Assembly: GCA_009667805.1 (NCBI GenBank)
Contig: RXON01001531.1
Location: forward strand, 1-64,000
Length of the DNA: 64,000 nt
Direction of reading: 5' to 3'
Origin: Leptobrachium leishanense
Taxonomy: Eukaryota > Chordata > Amphibia > Anura > Megophryidae
Positions 1 through 11,763 of the stretch are shown piece after piece (positions within the stretch are counted from its first letter, which is position 1; the number at the start of each line of letters is the position of its first letter). Made by a program: the position numbers and the translations under genes. The notes beneath the pieces were generated by a model. It was not told the origin of the DNA, made no database searches, and saw only the letters and a list, made by a program, of their open reading frames with translations.

Positions 1-7
1 ATTGCTG

Positions 8-233
8 GGAGTTTTATTGCTGTGGATTCTGTGATACACACTGCACATTACTGTGAGTTTTATTGCTGTGCAGTTCTGTGATATGCTCATACACAGTGCA
101 CATTTCTGTGGGTTTTATTGCTGTGCACCTCTGAAATGCTCATACACAGTGCCCATTTCTGTGGGTTTTATTGCTGTGCAGCTCTGTGATACGCTCATAT
201 GCAGTGCACGTTTCTGTGGATTTTATTGTTCAA
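8..233. repeat. 55-bp minisatellite, about 4 copies
   Basis: Four imperfect head-to-tail copies of a unit of about 55 bp, each containing TTTTATTGCTGTG, then CTCTGTGATA, then CATTTCTGTGG. The array lies upstream of the TRPM2 exon, so it is presumably intronic. Short open frames across it are by-products of the repeat. Confidence 0.85.
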
Positions 234-562
234 CCAATTATAGCGTCTGTGATCCAGTATACTTGACATGCGTGGCTGTTCTTTGTAAAAATGCTTGAAT
301 TTAAACATTTCATAATTTTATTTATCTCAATAGATACATTTGAAATGGTATACAAAATATACAAGTAGACACTTGGTATCCACTTTAAATCTAAAGAGAG
401 GAAAAGGCGGAGCTCTAAGAGGAAAAGGTGGAGCTTAAAGAGGAAGGGTGGGGATTAACCAGGAAGAGGTGTGCCCTTGACAGGAAGGGGTGCCTCAAAT
501 TTAAATTAGGGGGTGCACGAGTTTAGTCAGGCCTAGGGCAGCACAAAACCTAAATACATCAC
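234..562. other. Presumed TRPM2 intron, no gene seen
   Basis: AT-rich to about 390. Then comes a purine-rich stretch (about 395-500) with short reiterated GAGGAAAAGG/GGAGCTTAAAG blocks. It looks like decayed repeat DNA; nothing coding was recognised. Confidence 0.5.
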
Positions 563-1098
563 TGGGTTAATCTATTCAGAGAACACCGAACAGCAATGAA
601 AAGTTGCCGAAATGCCCTACTGTTCTATGGTTTCATTCGGTAGGTTTATTCAGGCTTCATATCCCATAGGCTTCAATGTTAAAAATATTCCCGTTTTATT
701 TAAATATCTAATGAACTGGTTATTATTTTAATCTGCAGTAAAAAGTCTATTTATAGATTTTCGGGATCTTTTAGGCATTTTTTTGGGATTTTTCGGCAAA
801 ATTTAGTTGTTTTTTTTTTACCCCGTTCGTCAGTTTAGTAACTTTTTGTGGCGGCTGGTCTGTGCTTTGATCGGCAGCTCGTTGGCTTTTTCCACCTTGT
901 TCGGCGTGGTTTCTCCGGCAGATTTTCGGTGGGTGTTCGGTGTGGTTCTTTTCGGCGGGATTGCGGCGGGTTTTCCCTGCACTCCGGGGACCCTGCGGCG
1001 AATGCTGAGGTGGGGAACTTTGATTCCCCGAAGGGCAGGGTCAGGGAACTGCGGAAACAAAATGTCAGCGACATTTTGGTGCTCTTTGAATAACCCCT
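563..1098. mobile_element. Partial copy of the CAGGGTTATTC DNA-element family
   Basis: The stretch from 'ctattcagagaacaccgaac' through a T-rich middle to 'ctctttgaataacccc' matches, in order, the complete copy at 31387-32280 and the inverted copy at 45917-46699. The right terminal repeat is present, while the left end is missing or degraded. The middle has a G+C-rich block (about 850-1040) that opens several overlapping frames without protein-like content. It is non-autonomous: no transposase was seen. Confidence 0.65.
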
Positions 1099-1310
1099 TT
1101 ATTCAATATTCAATATGGAGGAACTCCGATATATACACAACACAATGTTAATCATGAAGAATTTTATTTTATCTCTTTCTGATCAGTTATTACTTTATGC
1201 ATTTGAATGCCAATACTTTTTTATGTAATTCAGAAATTATACAGTGAATAAACAACATTGACAATGTCATTATGTGCTTAGTGATTAGTATTGATTTTTT
1301 TTTTTTTTAG

Positions 1311-1427
1311 GTATACAAAGGCTACGTGGATGATCCTAGAAATACAGACAATGCTTGGATAGAAACCTCTGCAGTGAGTTTGCATTTTAAATGCCAGGCT
1401 GATCCAGAGCTACATCAGTTAAACCAA
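1311..1427 (+). CDS. TRPM2: TRPM2 penultimate coding exon (NUDT9-H domain)
   Basis: A 117-bp exon of exactly 39 codons. It is preceded by a long T tract ending in AG (1309-1310) and followed by a GTGAGC donor at 1428. It encodes [19 protein letters not shown] followed by a SLHF-type segment, which I recognise as the C-terminal NUDT9-homology domain of TRPM2, the ADP-ribose-gated Ca2+-permeable channel. NUDT9 itself shares the [16 protein letters not shown] block, but the following residues and the match of the next exon point to TRPM2. Both exon ends are phase 0, as is the start of the next exon. Upstream exons (pore, TRP helix, MHR domains) lie outside the window. Confidence 0.9.
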
Positions 1428-3046
1428 GTGAGCAAATAATGCACAATATTATTTCATACAAGCAATATTTTACAATTCTTTACTGTGCGTACTATATTTT
1501 GAATTTAAAAATATTTTCACATTTTGGATTTACCAGAAATACTTAAATCCAACAAAAATAACTCTGCAATTATTGTCCAGTGTCTGAACAATATTGAGAA
1601 GCATATTTGCTAGACATGTAGTAATTAGGACTATAGGAAGAGCCCACGGACCAGATCTGAGAATCTAGTTGTTAGAAATTTGAGTTTACAGGTGCAAAAA
1701 TTCAAGATTTAATGAAGATGACACCTTATGGCTGACGTCTCTCAATGTATCAGCCACTTATCATGAGTTTTAGCTCTAGAGCTCAAGACCCTACTTGAAA
1801 GTGAAGCATAGGATATTTTTGCTTGGAGAAAAATCCTTACAATATTGTTGTAAAAGAATGCACATTCAAGTATCAGCAGATAATCAGAATTAAAAAGAAA
1901 ATATCTCTGGACTTGAGAGATCCGAAATTGTGAGGTTGTACAGTGAGGATATAGACCTAAAAAACCTAGAGCATAATTGAAAGCCGCTTGATTTGAGAAT
2001 CTCTTTGTGACAAGCTGTAAACACCCCCAGAAATCCCACTACTTCACTCTTACGATTATAATTTAGGTACAGAAAATATACCTAATTAATCATTTTTTAA
2101 GTTAAAATGGGTAATTTAAAAATAGTTTTCTGATTTTTTTTTTACTTTGTATTTGGAAGTCGGTTTGAACTATTTATCTCAATGCCCATACAAGATTTGT
2201 ATACTAAAGGGATATTTCACTCCCCTGACGGTATTCCCGAGTGTGGCTCGGGGTTAACTTTTTGGACTTACTTACATGTCCCTGCGCTCTCTCGCTGACC
2301 TCTGAGTTCTCCTCCAGCCGATCGCGGCGTCACACTTCCTGGTTCCCTTCTCACGAGGAGGGAACCAGGAAGTGTGACGCTGCGATCGGCTGGAGTGTGA
2401 CTGGGGGGACAGCGAGAGAGCTCAGGGACATGTAAGTATCAGTCCGAGTGTGGCTCGGGGATACTGCTTTCAGCATTGAAAGTTAATCCTGAACCACACT
2501 AATACCGCTAGGGGGCTAGATTAATTGTACTGATTCTGACATATAAAATATGTCAGAATCGGACCACCAGGGAGGTTAAACGCCTATATTTTGCATTGTA
2601 GCAACCTAGATAAGGTTTGGTGATCCAAATAGAGAAAATAAAAGATCAAACAGCAGCAGGGGAAGTATACGCAATAATGCTTTACCTGCTTTTCTTTCAA
2701 TTTCTTTATCTGGGTCACCAAACTTTAAAGAGGTTGCAACAATGGCGTGTTTTTCATTGTTTGTAACGAGGCTAAACAGCGGCACTTACAGTATTAAGCA
2801 ACCCACTAACTTTAATTCCAATAACAATTGTTAGATTATTAATCTATTCACGAACATAACAGTGACTCGATCTTCAAAAACTCATACAAGTGCCTGAGAT
2901 CGAGTTACACCTCTTTGCTCATATTCTGAAGCAATTCAAAAATATATAGTTTTTTGCAAACGAGCTTTATTCAAACTGGAAAACTTTAATTTGGCTGTTA
3001 ATGGTTGATTTGAATGTTTTGATATTCTTATTTTGCTGTTTACCAG
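1428..3046 (+). other. TRPM2: Last TRPM2 intron
   Basis: The intron runs from GTGAGC at 1428 to a TTTACCAG acceptor ending at 3046. It holds the foldback MITE at 2222-2578. The remainder (1428-2221 and 2579-3046) is AT-rich, and nothing else was recognised in it. Confidence 0.8.
2222..2578. mobile_element. TTAA-bounded foldback MITE in TRPM2 intron
   Basis: The core is a near-perfect 80-bp hairpin (2314-2393), with 'ccagccgatcgcggcgtcac' in one arm and its complement in the other, around a short loop. Further out, 'acatgtccctg' (about 2274) pairs with 'cagggacatgt' (about 2423), and the GAGTGTGGCTCGGGG motif occurs on both sides. The right end reads CCAGGGAGG followed by TTAA, and the left end reads CTCCCCTGACGG. 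This is a TTAA-type (piggyBac- or Kolobok-like) non-autonomous element by end sequence only. Confidence 0.7.
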
Positions 3047-3172
3047 AATATACAGAGCATTGATCCAGAAATGTGTATCCGCTGGCAAGTTGTGGACCAG
3101 AAAATTCCTCTATATGCAAATCACAAAGACATCCTCCAGAAAGCTGTGGATTGTCATCATGCATACTATTAA
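3047..3172 (+). CDS. TRPM2: TRPM2 terminal coding exon and stop
   Basis: A 126-bp open stretch (41 codons plus TAA at 3170-3172) that follows an AG acceptor and continues phase 0 from the exon at 1311-1427. It encodes an IRWQVVDQKIPLYANHK segment followed by LQKA and a terminal HHAYY, matching the C-terminal end of vertebrate TRPM2. This is the end of the NUDT9-H domain, which binds ADP-ribose in the channel's cytosolic tail. Overlapping open frames on both strands here are shadows. Confidence 0.92.
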   Translation, partial: NIQSIDPEMCIRWQVVDQKIPLYANHKDILQKAVDCHHAYY

Positions 3173-3176
3173 TAAA
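3171..3176 (+). promoter_or_regulatory. AATAAA overlapping the TRPM2 stop codon
   Basis: The stop codon and a canonical poly(A) hexamer overlap (TAATAAA at 3170-3176). If the hexamer is used, the 3' UTR would be only about 10-30 nt. No second AATAAA was noticed in the next few hundred bases, though AT-rich variants are common there. Confidence 0.45.
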
Positions 3177-3920
3177 AGTATATGTCTCATAATGTTAATG
3201 GTCACATTACTTATAAATTAAAAATCCATTTATCAACATTTTTTTTTTGTATTTTATATCTTTCATGGTCTATTTGTTCATTTGAGTTTCTCACTTGCCA
3301 TCACATAGAATCACCCTTCACGAGTGAACTGTTCCGCAATTCTTTGTTGGACACTGAAATATTGTCTCCATATGTTAACACATTATCTAGATGAGGGCAT
3401 GTTAGCCTCCAAGGTTGCTCCATGCTGGCATGTGTCCAAATTCTTGTTATAAGGTGATCCGGGATAGAGAAGAGTGATACAATCAAGGTAAAGTAAACAC
3501 ATTTCGAAATGACACACGGAAGGCTAGGAAGACTCGGGGAGGGGACTCTGTCTCCGTTACGTGTAACTCGTGTGCTCACTAATAGTTAACACATGGGCAC
3601 GATATAGTAGATTGTCAACCACGACGTTACACATCGTGCCCAAGTGTTTGCTTTATTTCCTTGGTGACACCAGCGGGGCTCCGTACAAACCCATTCGAGC
3701 AGTTTAAAAGAATTATTCTTGCAGTTGTCAATTCTTCTCCAATATATTCTATGTGCCACAAACCCTCATTCAACCTATTTTGCAACATTTGAACAAGGTA
3801 TGCGTAGTCAATAATTAAATATTGAATAATTAGCTGTTTTGTGTATATTTTGTGGTAATCTGAGATCATTAAAAAAGTTTCAATATTGTAAACTTTGGAA
3901 TTTTAAAATGATTTAGTCAT
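3177..3920. other. Intergenic DNA downstream of TRPM2
   Basis: AT-rich, with several short open frames that look like shadows. No recognised repeat or gene. Confidence 0.4.
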
Positions 3921-3923
3921 TTA

Positions 3924-4230
3924 GGCTAGGGTCAGACTAACGCAGTATCAACGTGCGTTTAGCAGCACTAAATCACGGCCGTGCTAGCAGCAAATTACGT
4001 CCAATGCCGGGCAGCATATGAAGAACGGCCGCACAAAAGTGCGGCTGCGCAACGCAAGTGGCAAAAAACGCATTTTTTCGAGAACGTGAATTATTGATGA
4101 TCCGTACTAAATCACGGACGAAAATGCGCATCGTATGACCGCTATCGCGTATTCCGTGAAAAAATGCGTCCATTGTTCGAACGTACTTTTTCACAGACAA
4201 CGCGAAAAATGCGTTAGTCTGACCCTAGCC
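3924..4230. mobile_element. Harbinger-like MITE, TTA duplication
   Basis: A 307-bp element with terminal inverted repeats GGCTAGGGTCAGACTAACGC / GCGTTAGTCTGACCCTAGCC, flanked on both sides by TTA (3921-3923, 4231-4233). Three-base TWA duplications are typical of PIF/Harbinger elements. The interior is rich in CG dinucleotides and self-complementary. Other copies are at 28845, 29615, 32498, 35728 and, partially, 51855. Confidence 0.8.
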
Positions 4231-4233
4231 TTA

Positions 4234-5279
4234 CCAGTTACTGAAATGTTGTTGAGGAGAAAAGTTCTAGACAGACACTGAATGGAGTATCTTATCTTGC
4301 ACAATTTTAAATGAGGGCTTCATTATTCTCATAAAGTTATAAATAGTCTGTTTCCAATACAGTAAATATAATGGTGATAGATAGTAAAAGTGGTTAAATA
4401 GCTTGCTTTTGGGTACTATAGTAATTACAAGACTTCTTTAGTAATTATAATGATGATAATCAGAAAATATACATGGAATACACAACTAATACTTGTCTGT
4501 AAGCAAAATGCCTGTATATGAAATGATAGTAACACTGTGTATGTGTATTAAACATATGTCAGCAATTAAAACACCCTAAAATGTATCCCTGCACAGTTGA
4601 CAGCTCTTCCTGTATTCTGTCCCTCGCTTGCTGTTGTAATGCTGCACTATTTTTGTTACAGTGAGGATGTGAGCTGCATTATGTATCCTTCTTAGAGTAA
4701 TACAGGGTGACAGCAGTGATATCTTAGAGAATTCCATTTTTCCTCAGGGTAAACACTAATCTTGCAGTGAAAAGGTTAGCAAATGAGGTAAACTATGCTA
4801 ATGTCCCTTTTTATTGTATTTCATAAGAACATTTTATATACAGGTTGTTGGCAGTGAAAGGGTTAAGATAGAACATATACATTTTGACAGAAATATTTTC
4901 AGTCTTTATTAAAATGATGGCATTAATTTATGGAACGTGAATTCTATCTACTGATATGCTAGCGATTTCACCTGCACATTGAAACCAAATAGTAATATAT
5001 TTAATTATTCATAAGAAAATCGGATATATCCAGAACGCCAGATAGCTCTTTAGTTCTTACTTACACCAGATCTGGCATCCCGTGATGGAAACATATCCTT
5101 AATGGTCTTATCTAGGTCTCCCTTTACACTTATCTTTTTTTTTCTTTCCCCGTTCTGTCTTCCTTTTGAAAGGTCACTCTGTAGTATCCTTTCCCACTTT
5201 TTCCATGCATGTCCCTCTTTAAAATCCATCTACACTATCACTTTTATATATCATATTTTTTTTTTCTGTTTTTGCCCGT
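4234..5279. repeat. Intergenic DNA with an unassigned interspersed repeat
   Basis: About 4590-4745 resembles 33825-33960: both contain an interrupted 'gtgaggatg...agct...cagagtgacag(c/g)ag' series. This suggests two copies of one unnamed repeat. The rest is AT-rich, and nothing coding was recognised. Confidence 0.45.
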
Positions 5280-5860
5280 ATTGAATATACTACGGCACTA
5301 TCATGTGCCTGCAGCTAAATTGGGGATGCTAAGGGGAAATATTTGCGGTCACAAATTTCCCCTTGGCGTCCCCGTTTTACAAGTAGATTACGAGGCAGGC
5401 GCTGAATTCAGCAGCCTGCCCCGCAATGGAAGCTAGCCTCCGGAATACTTTCGGCAGTGCTAACGCTCACTGCTACTGGGTCACATGACCTGCAGGATCT
5501 CGGCTCTCAGGAAATCCTGCAGGTCTACGGAGTGATCGTAGAGGGAGACTGGGGACATTTTTTCCTCAGTCTCACTCTGGTCGAGAAGCGATGGATCGGG
5601 CCATCGTTCTCGCCACAGGATGAGATGTGAGTATCTCATTTTTTTGGTGGGTTCCAGCTGTTTAGAGCTATGGCTAACTTTTCAGTTAACTGCAGCGGTT
5701 AGTAGTAGCATTAGGACTTTGTGATCCTATCGCTAATTACACTTTGCTTACATTTTGCGCTCCCCATGTTAAGCATAGGGAGTGTAAAGTACAATAAGCT
5801 CACCCTAGAAAGTGCTGTTACGGATACCTTTTTATATTCCTCGCTGTGGCGAGAGATTGA
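5280..5860. repeat. Interspersed repeat, inverted partner of 27800-28200
   Basis: It contains a hairpin with GGGGATGCTAAG at about 5321 and CTTGGCGTCCCC at about 5363. This is followed by blocks (GGCAGGCGCTGA, CTGCAGGATCTCGG, GAGGGAGACTGG) that recur in reverse order and orientation at 27900-28190. No protein-coding potential. Confidence 0.5.
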
Positions 5861-6461
5861 TCTAATAAGGTGTGGGTTGACTTACATAGATTCCTAAATA
5901 TACCCAGATGCGCGGATCCACTCAGAGCCAGTGATAGGGCTCTAGATTTGTGAGTGGAAAAACTATATGATACATTTTAATTAACATACTCAATGTGATT
6001 TACTGCACCAATATATGTATGTTTGTTTCTCTTTATATATCCATGTGGATGATGCCATTTATGGGAGCCATCTGAATCCTGAGGGCGAGTTTTATTGCGC
6101 TAACCAGATATGTATACATTTCCTAGCTATTACGGATGTGCTACTGGATTTTATAACCTGCTAGCGATCGATAGGTGATCTGGCTGTAACGCTATCACCT
6201 CAATTAACTTATGTTTGGAAAGCCTTATGGGTTTTCTGTTGTTTTTTTTTTCTTCTTTATCCATCCATATTTGTTATTTGGTTTCATGTTTTCTCTGTAT
6301 AATTTCATTGCTCTTTCCATACTGGTACAAGTGTTTTTTAAACTATAATATATCAATGTATTGTAAAAAGACATGTGCAGAATGTTAAATGGATGACAAC
6401 GTAAACAGAAAACAAATCAGTCTTCATATTTTAGTGCTAAATCATGGGAATACTTTAAACT
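5861..6461. other. Intergenic DNA
   Basis: AT-rich sequence between a repeat and the OR pseudogene; no feature recognised. Confidence 0.4.
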
Positions 6462-7398
6462 TCAGACCGACATATTTCTGCTTCTTAATTTTTTCAGTGC
6501 TGATATGACTTCTCTGTTCCGGAGTGTGTAAATCATAGGATTTAACATTGGAGTGACAATGAAATAAAATATTGCTATTATTTTGTCATTATTGACCGAA
6601 GACTTTGACCTTGGTTTCATATATGCGGCCATACCTGACACATAAAATAGGGTAACTACTATCATGTGTGATCCACAAGTGGAGAAGGGTTTGTGTTGTC
6701 CAAGAGGAAGATGCAATTTTTAAAATACTTATTAATATTCGAATGTATGACATGCATATAATTAAAACAGGGATTATTAGCACAAGGATTCCAATAATGA
6801 AGATCACAAGTTCAATGACCATTATGTTTTCACATCCCAGTGACAGCAATTCTGGAACTTCACATATAAAATGATTGATTTTGTTTCGTCCGCATAGGTT
6901 TATTGTCATTGTGAGTGCAATATCAGGGATGGTCAGAGTAAAGCCGCAAATCCAGACAGCAATTGCCACTTTTATGCATTTGGACCTACTGATTACCTGG
7001 GTATAATGTAAAGGATAACATATAGCCACATAACGATCATAAGCCATAATGGCGAGCAGGAAGCATTCACTTGCAGCTAAACCCAGTGACATATACATTT
7101 GTGTCACACATTCTGCGTAGGAAATTGCTTTCTTTGCAGACATCAGGTCCTTCAGCATCCTTGGGACACTTGTTGATGAAACGCATATGTCCAAGATAGA
7201 GAGGTTAGTAAGAAAAAAATACATAGGCGTCTGAAGACTGCTTACTGTTGTGGTTATAATAATTATGAGAATATTTCCTATTAAGGTGGTCAGATAGAAA
7301 ATAAGAAAGACCACAAAAATAAATATTTGTATTTTTGGTTTATTGGACAGTCCAAGAAGAATGAATTCAGAAACCACTGTGTTATTGTTTCCGTTCAT
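6462..7398 (-). pseudogene. Olfactory receptor pseudogene 1 (one frameshift)
   Basis: An intron-less OR reading frame from ATG (7396-7398) to a stop at 6462. It shows the family signatures in order: N-terminal NTVVSEFILLGL, TM1 GNILI, PMYFFLTNLSILDIC, MAYDRYVAICYPLHY after TM3, FSTCGSH in TM6 and [12 protein letters not shown] in TM7. The span is 937 bp, one base more than 312 codons. The frame breaks at about 6702-6705, just before the GQHKPFSTC segment, consistent with a single inserted base. An intact copy would be a seven-transmembrane odorant GPCR. A sequencing error cannot be excluded, because this is the only lesion seen. Confidence 0.9.
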
Positions 7399-8049
7399 TC
7401 TAATTAAAACAGAAAAAGTAAAATTAATAGTTGGTAATATGCACTTAAATATGTACCCAAACAAATGAATTTAACACTAGCACAATATGGAGGATGAAAA
7501 CCACAAAAGTGATACCACCTGGGACCACGCAATGGTGCCAAACCCACACTCCCTAAGGGTCTAACCCTCCTAGATACAAGAAACCAAGAACAACCATATA
7601 GTACCTCCGAGTTCGGTTCGCATTCGAACTCGAACAATTTCGAAAGTTCGAGTTCAAACTCGAACCGAACTCAATGCAAGTCAATGGGACTCAAAAGTTC
7701 GGTTTTTAGAGTGCCCTCCAAGAGGGCATATATGCTAGATATTTGCCACAAAAGGTGTATGGGGGTCCGGGTAGTGCCCTGGGGGACAGGAAACAAGGAC
7801 AAAAAGTTTTAAAAACTAGGAGGTCCCCATAACCTGCCCATGAAGTGGCGGATTTGTAGGATGCATTTAAAAACAAAAAAATAACATTTCAAATGACGGT
7901 AAACAGTTTTCATTTAATTTATTCATAAACAACTGCTTGGGGCGGCAGTCTGTATTAAAAGAGGAGACCTTTTAGGACACGCAGAACAAGTTTAGTGATT
8001 TTTTGGCTAAATTATGGTGAAACTTAGGCAGGCTTTGGATGAAAGTAAC

Positions 8050-8165
8050 AATAGGTGCTTTAAAATTGGGCCTTTAGTGTCGGCAACAGTGCCGTCACAC
8101 CGTAACCCCTCTGTGGTATTGTGGAAGAGTGCAGGGTTGGACCCTGCGGTCCAAAAAATTTAAAT
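8050..8165. repeat. hAT1 internal minisatellite unit, left part
   Basis: One copy of a unit of about 128 bp (GTGCCGTCACACCGTAACCC, then GTGGTATTGTGGAAGAG and GGACCCTGCGGTCC). It recurs about three times at 11983-12345. The Tc1 element at 8186-11980 landed inside this array. Confidence 0.75.
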
Positions 8166-8300
8166 TATATAAATCTGGTAATATACAGTTGTGTTCAAAA
8201 TTATTCAACCCCCAATGCTGTAAAGGGTTTTAGGGAATTTAGTGTACATTTGTAATTGTATTCAGAATGAAATCCTACAAGGACTTTTTAAAGAACATAT

Positions 8301-10523
8301 TGTTAGAGATTATTGACTTCTTTAATAGGTCAGGGATATATTAATTATGACGCATATTTTTCTTATTGTTGATATACATAGATATATATATATTATTGAC
8401 AGTGCCTCCAATACCAGCGGTATAAATTGGTATTTACCCCTAAGATAGGGATTAATAACCAATCAATGAATATACGTCTTAACAAATATATGGCGCGTTA
8501 TCCCGAGTTCTTTTGATGCTCTCTAGATATTTTTAAACACAATAAAATCAATAAAGATAATATGAGACTGCGTAACGGTAAAACAATTCAAACCAAAATT
8601 TATTCACACGTCAAGTTTCATACAATCGTATGTTATCAACGGATTAGCAAGATACAATTTACAAGTGATTATAGATCGTGATTAGTAGCGATACTGCGAC
8701 ACGCAATAATCTAATGGACAGATATTTTAGGTTTATAGACCGCACCACAGATATACACGCCTCAATTCTTAAACACCAAACTCTATTCTATTCACTTAAA
8801 CCTTTCCCATTATAAACCAATCCTCCACCTGGCTAAGATAAACACTCAGTTACTGGGCATCACCTGCAGCACAATTTATTATTGTGGGGGCCTATTCACT
8901 AAATGCAACTTCCTTCAGGGAGACACATAACACACTCGATAGGGAGACTATCTCTTTCACAGATCAATCACAGCACTTCATTCGATATACGTTAACCTAA
9001 CGCTTCTTAATGACTTACAGTGCATGCATTCATTCGAAAGGGCTGCAAGATGGATATGGAAGGAGTTATGCTAGGTTACGAATGGGGCGGACGGTACTTG
9101 ACATATAAAAGCTATTTCACGGTCCCAGCGTATCTCACTATAGGTATATAATTGATCTTTAGATGTCCACAACCAGTATTCTTGGAACATAAATAATTTC
9201 ACTAAATTATGGCTCAAGTATTCAGCCGGTGATAGTCTCTTCCTTAGTACTCCTCTGCAGTGGACTGTAAAGGCAGAATTTCTATTCTACTGATTATTAG
9301 GCTCAAACAGCTAAATAATTCATTTATATTCCTTTAGTTTGTGGTGGACATCTAAAGTCAGGACTATGCAATTAGAAAATAGATATCAAGTTATTCAGGT
9401 ATACTTTACCATCTGGTTAGTGAAGATAGAGTGGTGGAAGATTAGGGTGTGGTCAGGTCTCTAAAGGGGGCGGCCGATGGTGATTGCATTTCTCCCCTCC
9501 AAGCGTCCCTCAGGTCTCTCCCCAAGCTTTTCTCAGTGTGTCATCCTCTGCTCTGGAGTGTCCCCTCTATATAGTGGTCTTCCGCCCAGTTTTAGATCTA
9601 GCCCATCACTATGTGGCCTCATTTGATTGGAGGATATATATTCATCAACTCCAGGGGTCTGTCCAGGTGTTATGTTACCTGGCCAGCAGATGGCGCTCTC
9701 AGATCAACCATCAACCTTCTGCAGGAATTAATTTATGGGCTTGGCCAATCTTTTACTGATTTGGGGTCGTTTTATTCCTATATCCCGGGACTCCATAGAT
9801 TTTATTAACAAATCAAAATTTATTTCTATTGTGGCATCGGCAGCATACTTCGCCACGGCGTGTGTGCATCTCATCCCCCTTTATTTATATCCACAGGGAT
9901 GTGTATGTGAGGGGATATCCATTCATTCATTCGTGGTATCGTTTTTAACATTCGCACGTTATCCGACTTAATCGGCTTCATGCGGGTTAGTACACCAGAC
10001 ATTTGTGATGATCAACTAAATGTGGTAGGGCCTCTGTTTTTATAAGATGCTAAAATTATCAGTTCTAACTAATAAATATTCTCATACCATGTAGTACATA
10101 TTGCCGAATAGCATAGCATTACAAGCTGGTTTACCCAAGCCATTTAACCTTCTTTGTTTTTTTTTTTCTTTCTTGGGCAACCCATTGTTCCATGTTTACG
10201 TGGCTTTCAGAGTTTCGATCTGACGAAATAAACACAATACTGAGATATCTATCTTAGTTGTCATTGTGTTCCCTTACTTTTAAACCATTTGATCTAACCC
10301 CTGTTTGGTTGTAACAAATAAATAAAATAAACAGAGTCCATTAGACCGTCTTTGATCAATGTTAAATGTCCTTTCTTGTATGCGTAACACTAACGAGTTT
10401 AGCTTGTCTCTTGTTCTTGTTATATATTAACGACGCAGACAAGTTGTTTGCGTGACGCAATTCCTGGCCCCAAATTTAAACATTCCTGCGTTATAGAAAT
10501 TTCATATCTAAAAAGGTCTGACA
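8301..10523. mobile_element. LTR-like insertion inside Tc1, ATAT duplication
   Basis: The sequence begins TGTTAGAGATTATTGAC and ends AAAGGTCTGACA, so it has imperfect inverted termini TGTTAGA/TCTGACA of LTR style. It is flanked by ATAT at 8297-8300 and 10524-10527. Removing it rejoins Tc1-like flanks. It is 2,223 bp, AT-rich, with a TATAAAAG at 9104 and AATAAA-rich sequence near 10315, and no protein-like ORF or second LTR was seen. It may be a long solo LTR of a retrovirus-like element; the family is unknown. Confidence 0.6.
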
Positions 10524-10775
10524 ATATGCAACTAAAATGACATCAATTGGTTTTGTAAAACAGTAGTAAATGTTTCTTTTGTGAATTCTTCATTGACACA
10601 ATTATTCAACCCCTTAAAGAAGAACAGAGATTCATTCAAGTGTTTTCAATCAGGTATCGAAAACACCTGTGGATGTCACGGAGCAGCAATAAAGCATAAT
10701 AAGCACCAATTAGGCAGCTTTAAAAGGACTGTGATACTCAGCTCCTTCTAGACATTTACTGGTGTGGTTAAAAAC

Positions 10776-11763
10776 ATGGTGAAGTCAAGAGAATGGTCCA
10801 GGAAGACAAGAGAAGAGGTGATTACTCTTCACAGGAAGGGCAATGGCTATAAGAAGATTGCAAAGATGTTAAACATACCAAGAGAGACCATAGGAAGCAT
10901 CATTCGCAAATTCAAGGCAAAGGGCACTGTTGAAACGCTACCTGGTCGTGGCAGAAAGAAGATGCTGACTTCGACTGCTATGCACTACCTGAAGCGTAGA
11001 GTGGAGAAAAGTCCCTGTGTGACTGCTGAGGAACTGAGAAAAGATTTGTCAGATGTGGGTACTGAAGTTTCAGCTCAGACAATAGGGCGCACACTGCGTA
11101 ATGAAGGCCTCCATGCCAGAACTCCCAGGCGCACCCCCTTGCTGTCTCCAAAGAATAAGGACAAACCACAGAAGTTTTGGGATAGTGCTCTGTGGACTGA
11201 TGAAACAAAATTAGAACTGTTTGGGCCCATGGATCAACGCTATGTTTGGAGGAGGAAGAACAAGGCCTATGAAGAAAAGAACACCTTGCCTACTGTGAAG
11301 CATGGCGGGGGTCAATCATGCTTTGGGGCTGTTTTGCTTCTGCAGGTACATGGAAGCTTCAGCGTGTGCAAAGTACCATGAATTCTCTTCAGTACCAGGA
11401 GATATTGGATGACAATGTGATGCAGTCCATCACAAACCTGAGGCTTGGGAGACGTTGGACCTTTCAACAGGACAATGATCCCAAGCATACCTCCAAGTCC
11501 ACTACAGCATGGTTGCAGATTAAAGGCTGGAACATTTTGGAGTGGCCATCGCAGTCACCTGACTTAAATCCAATTGAGAACTCTGGTGGGACTTAAAGAA
11601 AGCAGTTGCAGTGCGCAAGCCTAAGAATGTGACTGAACTGGAGGCTTTTGCCCATGACGAATGGGCGAAGATACCCGTAGATCGCTGCAAGACACTTGTG
11701 TCAAGCTATGCTTCACGTTTAAAAGCTGTTATAACTGTAAAAGGATGTTGTACTAAGTACTAA
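10776..11763 (+). pseudogene. Tc1-type transposase relic
   Basis: The start is ATG at 10776 (MVKSREWSRKTREE). The N-terminus has the paired-like HTH region (VITLHRKGNGYKKIAKML, then GRGRKK). The DDE/D triad is visible as WTDETK, FQQDNDPKHT and SPDLNPIEN (DD34E type). Lesions: an in-frame loss before the first catalytic Asp (the segment before DKPQKFW is short), a frameshift at about 11310-11320 in the HGGG region, and another at about 11580 just after PIEN. The frame then continues to TAA at 11761-11763. The element is dead in cis, and only its termini could be mobilised by a related transposase. Confidence 0.9.

Noticed and set aside
10764..10775. GTG start four codons upstream for the Tc1 transposase
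   Set aside because: The ATG at 10776 gives the usual N-terminus of the family, and GTG starts are not expected in a vertebrate transposon.
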